Assembly (NCBI GenBank): GCA_038530285.1
Contig: JBCBCY010000002.1
Coordinates: 62,001-126,000 of the forward strand
Length of the DNA stretch: 64,000 nt
From: JASJAR01 sp038530285
GTDB lineage: Bacteria > Pseudomonadota > Alphaproteobacteria > Rhodobacterales > Rhodobacteraceae
Direction of reading: 5' to 3'
The stretch's first letter is position 1. The number at the start of each line of letters is the position of its first letter. Under the pieces are notes generated by a model. That model worked only from the letters and a program-made list of their open reading frames with translations. It made no database searches and was not told the origin of the DNA. Shown here piece after piece: positions 8,091 through 16,463 of this stretch. A program made the translations under genes and the position numbers.

Positions 8091-8336
8091 GCTGTTGTCT
8101 CCGGGCCGATACGGGCCCCGGCCCCTTGCGGTCTGTTGGCGGTGTATCCCACGTTGGCCTCCGTTCCGGCGCCACATCTGTGGGAATTCCGCGTTGGGAT
8201 CAAGACGATCCAGTCGGCAGCAGCCAGGTGACCCCCTTCAATGATCAATGTCCCCCTCGGGCCCACTGGCCTCGTGCGAAGCGATTTGGTACCGGGGGGG
8301 GCGATACGACCGGCCCCTGCCCCAGGAGATGTCCCA

Positions 8337-9035
8337 ATGACGGCCCCGCCCAGCCCCGCTATGGCGATTTCTGCCCGGCTTGATGCCCTCGCCGCCGAGG
8401 CTGAGGCCGCCGCCCAAGATACCGGCCAAGACACCGGCCAAGACACCGGCCAAGACGGGGGCGAAGACGGGGGCAAAGACACGGGCCAAGCCGGGTCCGT
8501 GAGCCTAAGCTGGATCCTCGACCAGCTTCACGAACGCGCCTTCGGGCTGTTTTTGCTGGTCCTGGCCCTGCCCTGCTGCATTCCGTTTCTGTACGGCATC
8601 CCGCAGATCGTGTCGCTGCCGCTGATGTTCGTGGCCGCCCAGATCCTTTTGGGGCGCAAAACGCCCTGGCTGCCGGGCAAACTTGGCGCGCGCCAGGTGT
8701 CGACCGATGCGCTCGCGGGGTTGGCCAGGCGTGCCGGACCCTGGCTGCGCCGCATCGAAGCCATCAGCCATCCGCGCCTGACCGCGCTGACCCGCGCACC
8801 CGCCGACCGCTTTGTCGGGGCGGCCCTGGTGCTTTTCAGCGCGTCGATCCTTGTGCCCCTGCCCGGCACCAACACCGTGCCCGGCTTTGCCGTCGTGGTC
8901 GTGGCCATGGGCCTGTTGCAGCGCGACGGGGTGCTGGTGATCCTGGGCACGCTTCTGGGCACGGCCTGGATTGCCACGCTGATCTTTGCCGGTGCGACAT
9001 TGGCGAGCCTGATCAAGGGCTGGCTCGGCCTGTAA
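8337..9035 (+). CDS. exoD: ExoD-family exopolysaccharide synthesis membrane protein
   Basis: The start at 8337 follows AGGAG; an upstream in-frame ATG at 8241 has no such site. The 232-residue product has a variable, acidic N-terminus with a DTGQ tandem repeat (about residues 28-51), then the ExoD domain: a hydrophobic segment around FGLFLLVLALPCCIPFLYGIPQI, another around FVGAALVLFSASILVPLPGTNTVPGFAVVVVAMG, and a C-terminal helix. ExoD influences exopolysaccharide production and alkaline tolerance in rhizobia; its biochemical role is not known. dsbB follows 26 bases downstream on the same strand. Confidence 0.82.
   Translation: MTAPPSPAMAISARLDALAAEAEAAAQDTGQDTGQDTGQDGGEDGGKDTGQAGSVSLSWILDQLHERAFGLFLLVLALPCCIPFLYGIPQIVSLPLMFVAAQILLGRKTPWLPGKLGARQVSTDALAGLARRAGPWLRRIEAISHPRLTALTRAPADRFVGAALVLFSASILVPLPGTNTVPGFAVVVVAMGLLQRDGVLVILGTLLGTAWIATLIFAGATLASLIKGWLGL
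8418..8489 (+). repeat. Six-unit 12-bp minisatellite inside exoD
   Basis: Six consecutive 12-base units, of which units 1-3 differ at one base and units 4-6 are degenerate, encode DTGQ-DTGQ-DTGQ-DGGE-DGGK-DTGQ. The period keeps the reading frame, so copy-number change would alter length without frameshift. Confidence 0.9.
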
Positions 9036-9061
9036 GGTCGCCCCCACAACATGAGGACCCC

Positions 9062-9538
9062 ATGACACCCAAACACCTTGCGATCGTGGCAGCTCTCGGG
9101 TCTGCAGCCCTTCTGGCCGGGGCCTTTGCGTTTCAGGCCTTGGGCTATGCGCCCTGCCAGATGTGCCTGTGGCAACGCTGGCCCCATGCCGTGGCCATCG
9201 GTGCCGGGGCCCTAGCGCTGACGGGCGTGTCCTTGACCCTTGTGGCCATCTTGGGCGCGGCCTCAGCCCTAACCACGGCGGCCATCGGGCTCTATCACAC
9301 CGGGGTTGAACGCAAAATCCTCGCCGGCCCCCAGGCCTGTTCGGGCGGCGGCGGGTCGCTGACGGATCTGTCCATAGAAGAGCTGTTGTCCACCGATGGC
9401 ACCGTCAACGTGGTGCGCTGTGATGAGGTCGCCTGGGCTTTCGCAGGCCTGTCCATGGCCAGCTGGAACGCGGTGTTCTCGCTGGCTTTTGCCTCGCTGT
9501 GGGCCGTGGCCGCCCTGCGCACGCGCCGCCGCGTCTAA
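9062..9538 (+). CDS. dsbB: Disulfide bond formation protein B
   Basis: This 158-residue inner-membrane quinone reductase reoxidises the periplasmic thiol oxidase DsbA. Four hydrophobic spans are visible. Periplasmic cysteine pairs are Cys32-Cys35 (PCQMCLWQRWP, with the conserved Gln-Arg-Trp) and Cys93/Cys120 (QACSGGGGS and VVRCDE). The start is preceded by ATGAGGACCCC giving GAGG. It sits 26 bases after exoD and likely shares its transcript; the GC-rich repeat that follows separates it from the convergent usg gene. Confidence 0.93.
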   Translation: MTPKHLAIVAALGSAALLAGAFAFQALGYAPCQMCLWQRWPHAVAIGAGALALTGVSLTLVAILGAASALTTAAIGLYHTGVERKILAGPQACSGGGGSLTDLSIEELLSTDGTVNVVRCDEVAWAFAGLSMASWNAVFSLAFASLWAVAALRTRRRV

Positions 9539-9551
9539 CCGCGAAGGATGT

Positions 9552-9611
9552 CCCTTCATCTTCCCCGTAAATATCCCGGGGGAGGCCGCAGGCCGGGGGC
9601 AGAGCCCCCTT
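9552..9611. repeat. Dispersed intergenic repeat, copy 1
   Basis: About 60 bases: a CTTCATCTTCCCC-type lead, AAATATCCCGGGGG, then GGCCGCAGGCC and GGGGGCAGAGCCCCC, two small hairpins. Copies 2 and 3 are at 17300-17357 and 56401-56460. All three lie directly after a plus-strand stop and before a convergent minus-strand gene. It may act as a bidirectional terminator or transcript-end stabiliser. Confidence 0.85.
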
Positions 9612-9637
9612 CTGCCGTGTCGCCCAAAGCAATGGCA

Positions 9638-9907
9638 CTAATGCAGCGTAAACTCGCCCGTCACGTTGCGCCATTCGCCGGGGCTGATCATCTTGCGATG
9701 GGCAAACCGCACTGAATGCAGCGGCCCATCCAGCGTATCCTGCCAAAACTCGATAAACTCAAACAGCTTCGGATGATCGGGGGCCAGATCATACTCCTGC
9801 CAAACAAAGGTGTTCAGCACATGCTGGTAATCGGGGATCCGGTAGAAAATCTCTGCTGTCGTCAGCCCGTAGCCTTGCAGCATCAATTCGGTGTCTGATG
9901 GAGCCAT
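9638..9907 (-). CDS. Usg family protein
   Basis: The 89-residue product matches the alphaproteobacterial Usg family along its whole length: LQGYGLTTAEIFYRIPD, FVWQEYDLAPD and PLHSVRFAHRKM are the conserved blocks. Function is unknown; the family name comes from a gene upstream of others in early studies and does not imply a reaction. It is convergent with dsbB, with repeat copy 1 between them, and divergent from gyrA. Confidence 0.85.
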   Translation of the reverse strand: MAPSDTELMLQGYGLTTAEIFYRIPDYQHVLNTFVWQEYDLAPDHPKLFEFIEFWQDTLDGPLHSVRFAHRKMISPGEWRNVTGEFTLH

Positions 9908-10094
9908 TTTGCCTCTCTGATCTGCCTGATGCCCACAAGCGAACCCCGAAATCGCTCACAAATCAAGACCAGGGCGCGCGCGGGGCCGGCCCGGGCCGCA
10001 ACCTGTTCATTGTACAGGCGGCCTTGCACATCATATCCGCAATGCGGTAAAAGGAACCCACAAGATATAGAGCCAGCCAAAAGGCCTCAACAAC

Positions 10095-12890
10095 GTGAGC
10101 GATACTCCCGAACCTCCTGAAAATGATGATGAAAACGGCAGTGAAACGCCGCCCGAACGCCCGGTCTACGACGGGCCGTCCATCACCATCGAACAAGAGA
10201 TGCGCACAAGCTACCTCGATTATGCGATGTCGGTCATCGTCAGCCGCGCGATTCCGGACCTGCGCGACGGGCTGAAACCCGTCCACCGGCGCATTCTTTA
10301 TTCGATGTGGGAGAAGGGAAACACCTCCGACAAATCCTACCGCAAATGCGCCAAACCGGTCGGCGACGTGATGGGCTCTTACCACCCCCATGGCGACAGC
10401 GCGATCTACGACGCGCTCGTGCGCATGGCGCAGGACTTTTCCATGTCGCTTCCCCTGATCGACGGTCAGGGCAATTTCGGCTCGATGGACGGCGATAACC
10501 CCGCCGCCTTCCGCTACACCGAAGCCCGCCTGCAAAAGGTCGCCAATTACCTCTTGCAGGACATCGACAAGGACACTGTCGATTTTCAGGACAATTACGA
10601 TGGCAAGGAACGCGAGCCCTCTGTGCTGCCCGCGCGCTTTCCCAACATGCTGGTCAATGGTGCAGGCGGTATCGCAGTGGGCATGGCCACGAACATCCCG
10701 CCCCACAACCTGGGCGAGGTCATCGACGCCACGCTGGCACTCATCGATGAGCCGGACCTGTCCACCGAACGACTGATGGAGTTCATCCCGGCCCCCGATT
10801 TCCCCACCGGCGGCATCATTCTGGGACGCTCAGGCGCGCGCAAAGCCTATCTCGAAGGGCGCGGCTCGGTCATCCTGCGCGCCAAGACCCGGGTCGAGGA
10901 AATCCGCAAGGACCGCTACGCCATCATCGTCGACGAAATTCCCTATCAAGTGAACAAGGCCGCGATGATTGAAAAAATCGCCGACCTTGTCAGCGAAAAG
11001 AAGGTCGAAGGCATCGCGTCCATTCAGGACGAAAGCGACCGGGTCGGCGTGCGCGTGGTCATCGAGCTGAAACGCGATGCCACCGCCGAGGTCGTGTTGA
11101 ACCAGTTGTTCCGGTTTTCCCAGCTGCAAACCAGCTTCGGTGCCAACATGCTGGCGCTGAACGGCGGGCGGCCCGAGCAACTCACCCTGCGCGATTTTCT
11201 TACGCATTTCATAAGCTTCCGCGAAGAAGTTGTCGCGCGCCGCACGGCGTTCGAGCTTCGAAAGGCCCGTGAACGCAGTCACGTGCTGTGTGGTCTGGCT
11301 GTGGCCGTGTCCAACGTCGACGAAGTCGTCGCCACGATCCGTGCCTCGGCAGATGGCGCTGAGGCGCGCGAAAAACTGATGAGCCGCCGCTGGCCTGCGG
11401 GCGATATCGCGGCCTACATCCAGCTTATCGACGACCCGTCCCACAAGATGAACGACGATGGCACCTACAATCTGTCGGAAACCCAGGCCCGCGCCATCCT
11501 CGATTTGCGCCTGCAACGCCTCACCCAGATCGGGGTGAAAGAGGTCACCGACGAGTTGGAAGAGCTCGCCGCGAAAATCCGCGATTTCCTCGATATCCTC
11601 GCCTCACGCGAACGGATCATGGCGATCATCTCGGCCGAATTGAGCGAATGCAAAGACCTCTTCGCTGTCCCCCGCCGGTCGGAAATTGTCGACTGGTCGG
11701 GCGACATGGAAGACGAAGACCTGATCGAACGCGAAGACATGGTCGTGACCGTCACCGAAAGCGGCTGGATCAAACGCACCGCTCTGGAAGACTTCCGCGC
11801 CCAGAAACGCGGCGGCAAGGGTCTGTCGGGCGGGTCTTTGAAAGAAGACGACGTCGTCACCACGCTGTTTGTGGCCAATACCCACACCCAGCTTTTGGTC
11901 TTCACCACCGAAGGCATGGTCTACAAGCTGAAAACCTGGCGCCTGCCGCTGGGGGGGCGCACGTCCAAAGGCAAGGCGATCGTCAACATCCTGCCGATCC
12001 CCACGGGTGTGTCCATCGCCGCGATCATGCCGGTGGACCGCGACGAAGACGATTGGGATCAGTTGCAGATTTTCTTTGCCACGTCGCAGGGCGATGTGCG
12101 CCGCAACGCGCTTTCCGATTTCACCAACGTCAAATCCAACGGCAAGATCGCGATGAAACTGCCCGAAGACGTGACACTCGTGAATGCGCGCATTTCAACC
12201 GAAGCCGATGACGTGATGCTGGTCACGGCCCTTGGCCGCGCCATCCGCTTTCCCACCACGGAAGTCCGCGTCTTCAAGGGCCGCGATTCGACCGGGGTGC
12301 GCGGCATCCGCCTGGCATCAGGCGACAGCGTCGTCTCAATGAGCGTGATCCGCCACTTCGAAGCGGACCCGCAGGAACGGGCCGCCTACCTCAAACAGCG
12401 CCGTCTGATGGCCGGCAACACCGAAGAGGTCGAAGTCGACGAAGACGAAGAGACCGTCGAAGAAGGCCAGCTGTCGCCCGAACGCTATGCGGAAATGTCC
12501 GCGTCAGAGGATCTGATCCTCACGATCTCCGCCGAAGGGTCCGGCAAATTGTCCTCGTCGCACGACTACCCCGTGCGCGGGCGCGGCGGCCAGGGCGTGA
12601 TGGCGATGGACAAGGCCATGCGCGGCGGGGCCCTCGTGGCGTCCTTCCCGGTCGAGATGGACGACCAGATCATGTTGGCGACTTCCAATGGCCAATCGAT
12701 CCGCGTGCCGGTCGATGGAATTTCCTTCCGGTCGCGGTCTGCAGGCGGCGTGAAGGTGTTCAACACCGGCGCAGGCGAGGAAGTCGTCTCGGTGGCCTGG
12801 ATCGCCGATCAGGGCGACGAAGACGACGATGCGGGCGGCGCGCGAGGTGGCGAACCGGGTGGTGAAACGGGCGACAGCGGCGAAAGCTGA
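10095..12890 (+). CDS. gyrA: DNA gyrase subunit A
   Basis: The 931-residue protein is the breaking/rejoining subunit that with GyrB introduces negative supercoils. The start appears to be GTG at 10095 in a context with no clear Shine-Dalgarno. The N-terminal domain has EQEMRTSYLDYAMSVIVSRAIPD and the AAFRYTEARL motif with the active-site Tyr. The quinolone-resistance region reads GDSAIYDALVRMAQ, with the sensitive Ser and Asp at the two key positions. The C-terminal beta-pinwheel (about 530-900) carries the GyrA box QKRGGKG and a highly acidic insertion (EVEVDEDEETVEEG, about residues 776-790) common in related genera. Confidence 0.98.
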   Translation: MSDTPEPPENDDENGSETPPERPVYDGPSITIEQEMRTSYLDYAMSVIVSRAIPDLRDGLKPVHRRILYSMWEKGNTSDKSYRKCAKPVGDVMGSYHPHGDSAIYDALVRMAQDFSMSLPLIDGQGNFGSMDGDNPAAFRYTEARLQKVANYLLQDIDKDTVDFQDNYDGKEREPSVLPARFPNMLVNGAGGIAVGMATNIPPHNLGEVIDATLALIDEPDLSTERLMEFIPAPDFPTGGIILGRSGARKAYLEGRGSVILRAKTRVEEIRKDRYAIIVDEIPYQVNKAAMIEKIADLVSEKKVEGIASIQDESDRVGVRVVIELKRDATAEVVLNQLFRFSQLQTSFGANMLALNGGRPEQLTLRDFLTHFISFREEVVARRTAFELRKARERSHVLCGLAVAVSNVDEVVATIRASADGAEAREKLMSRRWPAGDIAAYIQLIDDPSHKMNDDGTYNLSETQARAILDLRLQRLTQIGVKEVTDELEELAAKIRDFLDILASRERIMAIISAELSECKDLFAVPRRSEIVDWSGDMEDEDLIEREDMVVTVTESGWIKRTALEDFRAQKRGGKGLSGGSLKEDDVVTTLFVANTHTQLLVFTTEGMVYKLKTWRLPLGGRTSKGKAIVNILPIPTGVSIAAIMPVDRDEDDWDQLQIFFATSQGDVRRNALSDFTNVKSNGKIAMKLPEDVTLVNARISTEADDVMLVTALGRAIRFPTTEVRVFKGRDSTGVRGIRLASGDSVVSMSVIRHFEADPQERAAYLKQRRLMAGNTEEVEVDEDEETVEEGQLSPERYAEMSASEDLILTISAEGSGKLSSSHDYPVRGRGGQGVMAMDKAMRGGALVASFPVEMDDQIMLATSNGQSIRVPVDGISFRSRSAGGVKVFNTGAGEEVVSVAWIADQGDEDDDAGGARGGEPGGETGDSGES

Positions 12891-12917
12891 CCCCCAAAAC
12901 TCGACCCCCAAAACTCG
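12890..12917 (+). repeat. Two tandem 14-bp units after gyrA
   Basis: The unit ACCCCCAAAACTCG occurs twice in direct succession, starting in the gyrA stop codon; a third partial match (GACCCCAAAACTTA) lies near 13032. Function unknown. Confidence 0.8.
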
Positions 12918-13280
12918 CCCGATGTAGGTCGGGTCGGGGCCCGAACCGGCCACCTGGGTTTTGTACAAAATGCGAAATGGGCGGTTTCAACCTGCTGCAT
13001 TTTGTACATTTCAGGTCCATCAGGCGCGGGCGACCCCAAAACTTAACACCGGGTGACGCGCGACCGGTCCAAAACCGAGGCCGAGCTTAAAACGCTGCGT
13101 CACCGGGCAACCGCCTTTAAGTCCTTGTTAAACCTGCTACACGGGCGCCTCAATTGCGCCCGTTAACCGTCTGAATCGTTTATCCTTTTATTAACCATAA
13201 GTTTTTTCTAAATCTGTTTCATCCGCTGACGGGGGCCAGCGGCTGGCCGAAACATCGGTCGTAACGAGTACCGGAGAAGA
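12891..13280. other. 390-bp gap between gyrA and the next gene
   Basis: No gene is supported. It contains the tandem 14-bp repeat at its start, a 12-bp perfect inverted repeat (12962-13008), a second perfect hairpin CGGGCGC-loop-GCGCCCG (13142-13148 with 13156-13162) that may end gyrA transcription, and two TTAACC hexamers (13163-13168 and 13191-13196) that resemble CtrA half-sites upstream of the secreted-protein gene. Confidence 0.6.
12962..13008. repeat. 12-bp perfect inverted repeat with 23-bp spacer
   Basis: TGTACAAAATGC (12962-12973) is repeated in inverted form as GCATTTTGTACA (12997-13008). Each arm contains the palindrome TGTACA. It lies 72 bp past gyrA. It may be a hairpin or a pair of operator arms; no T-run follows on either strand. 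Confidence 0.75.
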
Positions 13281-14039
13281 ATGATGTCCCGTCTGTCCAT
13301 GATTGCCGCCCTCGCCTTTTGCGTAACAAGTGCCGCCAACGCCCAATCGAGCCTTGGTGTGACCGGTGCCGAATTTAGCTTCAGCGGATTTTCCCAATCG
13401 ACCGGCGGGACGTCATTCGACGCCGAAATCATCCTCGACGTTGCGGTCACCCAAGCCCATGGTTTGCAAGGGGATTTGGCCTGGATCGAGACCAATTCAG
13501 GTGCCGTGGGCCGGATTGGCGGGCATCTTTATATGACGCCGATCGCGGGCCAGAAATACGGGCTGTTTGGCGTGGTCGGCGATGCCAACGGACGCGACCT
13601 GACCTATGCGGCCGTCGGGGTTGAGGGGATGTTCGAAGTGACCGACGCGCTGGCCCTTGGGGGCTATGTGGGCGCGGGTGTGGGCTCTGCCGATGGGCTG
13701 GATGTGATCTTTGCAGGGGTCGAAGGGACCTACGCCCTTTCAGATGCTCTGCGCCTCGACGGTGGTGTGCAGCTCACCGAATATGATGAGGTCGCTCTCC
13801 AGGCCATCGGCACCGAAGCCCGCCTGAACGTCCGCTATTCCCCCAAGGGCCAGCCCTTCGCGGTCACCGCCGGTGTTGTCCAGGACATGTTGACGGGCCC
13901 CGATGGTGCGGCCGCCCAGACCCGGGGCGAGCTGAAACTGTCGTGGAGCCTTGGGACCATCAATGGCGCCGAACCGGTGTCGCGCCAGTTGCGCACCGCT
14001 GATCCCTTCCTGCCCCTGATCCGGCGCGGAATTTACTAG
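13281..14039 (+). CDS. Secreted/outer-membrane protein of unknown function (barrel-like)
   Basis: The 252-residue product starts at ATGATG after CGGAGAAG and has a clear Sec signal peptide (residues 1-22, cleavage after SAANA). The mature part is glycine-rich with alternating hydrophobic/polar strands (GLFGVVGDANGRDLTYAAVGVEG, GYVGAGVGSADGLDVIFAGVEG, ALRLDGGVQLTE), as in 8- to 10-stranded outer-membrane barrels. It lacks a C-terminal aromatic residue pattern except the final Tyr. I cannot name the family. It stands alone, with possible CtrA half-sites upstream. Confidence 0.65.
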   Translation: MMSRLSMIAALAFCVTSAANAQSSLGVTGAEFSFSGFSQSTGGTSFDAEIILDVAVTQAHGLQGDLAWIETNSGAVGRIGGHLYMTPIAGQKYGLFGVVGDANGRDLTYAAVGVEGMFEVTDALALGGYVGAGVGSADGLDVIFAGVEGTYALSDALRLDGGVQLTEYDEVALQAIGTEARLNVRYSPKGQPFAVTAGVVQDMLTGPDGAAAQTRGELKLSWSLGTINGAEPVSRQLRTADPFLPLIRRGIY

Positions 14040-14140
14040 GCCGGGCCGGCCCCACCCGCCGCATTGGCGCCGCATTTGTGACAAACCATTGCCCCGGTTC
14101 GCGTTTATACTTCTCGCCGGGCCGGGGCAAGGTGCATCAG

Positions 14141-14428
14141 ATGACCCAACCACGCGAGCCTGCCCTTCTTCAGCGACTTGTCGGCGTCCCCAAACGCCTG
14201 TTCACCCGGGCCCCCTCGCCCCGATTATCTGCGCCAGAACGGGTCACATCGGTCGGCGCGGTTGTCATTGGCGCTGGGGCGCGGCCCCGCCTGCGCCCAG
14301 GTCCAGCCCAGCCAGCCGACCTGCCTGCCCGCAGCGCACACCCCGTCACAGTTGGATCACTGGCGCTGAAGCGGCCCTGGCCGCGGCCCGAGCGCGAAAA
14401 TCTCTTCCGCGACGATTTCGACATCTAG
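14141..14428 (+). CDS. Possible small protein upstream of trmFO (doubtful)
   Basis: A 95-residue frame begins with ATG after AAGGTG and ends 33 bases before trmFO. The product is Pro/Arg-rich with no motif, and its composition could simply reflect GC-rich non-coding DNA. Codon use is mixed. I list it because the 420-bp gap 14040-14461 otherwise has no gene. Confidence 0.25.
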   Translation: MTQPREPALLQRLVGVPKRLFTRAPSPRLSAPERVTSVGAVVIGAGARPRLRPGPAQPADLPARSAHPVTVGSLALKRPWPRPERENLFRDDFDI

Positions 14429-14461
14429 CCGTCACGCCCCGTCTGAGTTATCTGGCGGCCC

Positions 14462-15814
14462 ATGGACAACGCGTTACATATCATCGGCGGCGGCATGGCC
14501 GGATGCGAAGCCGCCTGGCAGGCCGCCCAAATGGGTTGCCCCGTGGTCTTGCATGAAATGCGCCCCGCGGTTGAAACCTTCGCCCATAAATCGGCTGATC
14601 TGGCCGAGATGGTCTGTTCCAACTCATTCCGGTCCGATGACAGCGAACAAAACGCGGTGGGGCTTCTGCATTGGGAAATGCGCGCCGCGGGCGGTCTGAT
14701 CATGGAAATGGGCGATGCCAACCGCCTGCCCGCAGGGGGCGCGCTGGCGGTCGACCGCGAAGCCTTTGCTGCGGCTGTGACCGCGCGCATCAAGGCCCAT
14801 CCGCTGATCACTGTTGAACCCGGCGAAATCACCACCCTGCCCGACGACGGCCAGTGGATCATCGCCACCGGGCCCTTGACCTCAGGCGCGCTGGCAGAGG
14901 CCATCGCGGCGGAAACCGGCGCCGATGCGCTGGCGTTTTTCGACGCGATCGCCCCGATCATCTATGCCGACAGCATCGACATGACCACCGCCTGGGCGCA
15001 GTCGCGCTATGACAAGGGCGACACCGAAGACGAACGCAAAGCCTATCTCAACTGCCCGATGACCAAGCCGCAATATGAGGCCTTCATCGACGCGCTGCTC
15101 AGCGCGGAAAAGACCGAGTTCAAACCGGGCGAAACGGCGGGATATTTCGACGGCTGCCTGCCCATCGAAGTGATGGCCGAGCGGGGCCGCGAAACCCTGC
15201 GCCACGGGCCGATGAAGCCGGTGGGGCTGACCAATGCCCATAAACCCGACGACAAGCCCTGGGCCGTGGTTCAACTTCGCCGGGATAACGCGTTGGGAAC
15301 GCTCTATAATATCGTGGGCTTCCAGACCAAGATGAAATACGGCGCCCAGACGGAGGTTTTGCGGATGATCCCCGGCCTTCACGATGCGCGCTTTGCCCGC
15401 CTCGGGGGCATTCACCGCAACACCTTCATCAACGCGCCCACCTTGCTGGATGGTCAGATGCGGCTGCACTCAAAACCCCATATCCGCTTTGCCGGCCAGA
15501 TCACCGGGGTTGAAGGCTACGTGGAATCGGCCGCCATGGGCCTTCTTGCCGGCCGAATGGCCGCCGCTGACCGTGCGGGCCAGCCCCTGACCGAGGTGCC
15601 GCGCACCACCGCGATGGGGGCGCTCTTGGCCCATATCACCGGCGGGGCCGAGGCCAAGACCTTCCAGCCGATGAACGTGAACTTCGGGCTCTTTCCGCCG
15701 GTTGACGCCAAGGGCGGGCGGCGTGGGCGCCGGGACCGCTATAAGGCCTATACCGACCGCGCCAAAGCCGATTGGCAGGCCTGGCTTGGCCACAGCGCAC
15801 TGGACGCGGCCTGA
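14462..15814 (+). CDS. trmFO: Methylenetetrahydrofolate-tRNA-(uracil-5-)-methyltransferase TrmFO
   Basis: The 450-residue flavoprotein makes 5-methyluridine at position 54 of tRNA, taking the carbon from methylenetetrahydrofolate. The N-terminus has the FAD-binding HIIGGGMAGCEAAWQAAQ motif and the family block HKSADLAEMVCSNSFRSD; downstream blocks include YLNCPM and the FDGCLPIEVMAERG segment, and MNVNFGLFPP near the C-terminus. It is an alternative to SAM-dependent TrmA. Next comes a methyltransferase gene 22 bases away and then gluQ, another tRNA-modification gene. Confidence 0.97.
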   Translation: MDNALHIIGGGMAGCEAAWQAAQMGCPVVLHEMRPAVETFAHKSADLAEMVCSNSFRSDDSEQNAVGLLHWEMRAAGGLIMEMGDANRLPAGGALAVDREAFAAAVTARIKAHPLITVEPGEITTLPDDGQWIIATGPLTSGALAEAIAAETGADALAFFDAIAPIIYADSIDMTTAWAQSRYDKGDTEDERKAYLNCPMTKPQYEAFIDALLSAEKTEFKPGETAGYFDGCLPIEVMAERGRETLRHGPMKPVGLTNAHKPDDKPWAVVQLRRDNALGTLYNIVGFQTKMKYGAQTEVLRMIPGLHDARFARLGGIHRNTFINAPTLLDGQMRLHSKPHIRFAGQITGVEGYVESAAMGLLAGRMAAADRAGQPLTEVPRTTAMGALLAHITGGAEAKTFQPMNVNFGLFPPVDAKGGRRGRRDRYKAYTDRAKADWQAWLGHSALDAA

Positions 15815-15836
15815 TCGCAGGGCCTAGGCTTGGCGT

Positions 15837-16463
15837 ATGGCAAAGACCGATCCCAAGGGCGTTTTGAAACCCGGGTTGTGGCAGGACCGCCCCGTGGCCG
15901 AAACCATGGCCGTCTACCGCGACTGGGCGGCCACCTACGACGCGGAAGTGACCGCGCGCGGCTATCACACGCCTGCGCGCATCGCGACGGAACTGGCCCG
16001 CCACCTTGGCGGTGACCCACGCCCGATCCTTGACTTTGGCTGTGGCACGGGTCTGTCGGGCTGGGCCTTGCGTGCGGTGGGGATCGGCCCCCGGCACGGC
16101 ACCGACATCGTGCCTGCGATGGTCGATCAGGCGCGCCCGTTGAACCTTTATGACCGCCTTTGGGTGTCAGAACCCGGCGATCTTGATGTCGCACCGGGCA
16201 CCTATCAGGCGATTGTGGCCGCCGGTGTCATCAGCCTTGGCGCGGCCCCGCCTGAAACCCTTGATCTTTTGGTGGCGGCCCTCGGTCCGGGGGACGTGCT
16301 GGCGCTGTCGTTCAACGATCCCTCACTGGAACACGGCGGCTATGACGCGCAGCTTCAGTCCCACATCGACGCGGGCCGTCTCACCCTTCTCCACCGCGAA
16401 CACGGGCCCCATCTCGACGACGTTGATATGGGATCTGACGTGATCATCCTGCGCCGCATATGA
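15837..16463 (+). CDS. SAM-dependent methyltransferase
   Basis: The 208-residue class I methyltransferase has the SAM-binding motif ILDFGCGTGLSGWALR (about residues 64-79), an acidic second motif (HGTDIVPAMVDQA) and a post-motif LDLLVAALGPGDVLALSF. The substrate cannot be read from the sequence; the N-terminal segment VYRDWAATYDAEV is common in small-molecule methyltransferases of the UbiE-like group. It overlaps gluQ by four bases, so they are co-translated. Confidence 0.82.
   Translation: MAKTDPKGVLKPGLWQDRPVAETMAVYRDWAATYDAEVTARGYHTPARIATELARHLGGDPRPILDFGCGTGLSGWALRAVGIGPRHGTDIVPAMVDQARPLNLYDRLWVSEPGDLDVAPGTYQAIVAAGVISLGAAPPETLDLLVAALGPGDVLALSFNDPSLEHGGYDAQLQSHIDAGRLTLLHREHGPHLDDVDMGSDVIILRRI

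Noticed and set aside
10392..10440. Possible quinolone-resistance change in GyrA
   Set aside because: The region reads GDSAIYD, with the sensitive Ser and Asp, so no resistance substitution is present.
13163..13196. Two TTAACC hexamers upstream of the secreted-protein gene as a full CtrA site
   Set aside because: The spacing is 28 bases between them, not the seven-base spacing of a full CtrA box; kept only as a remark.
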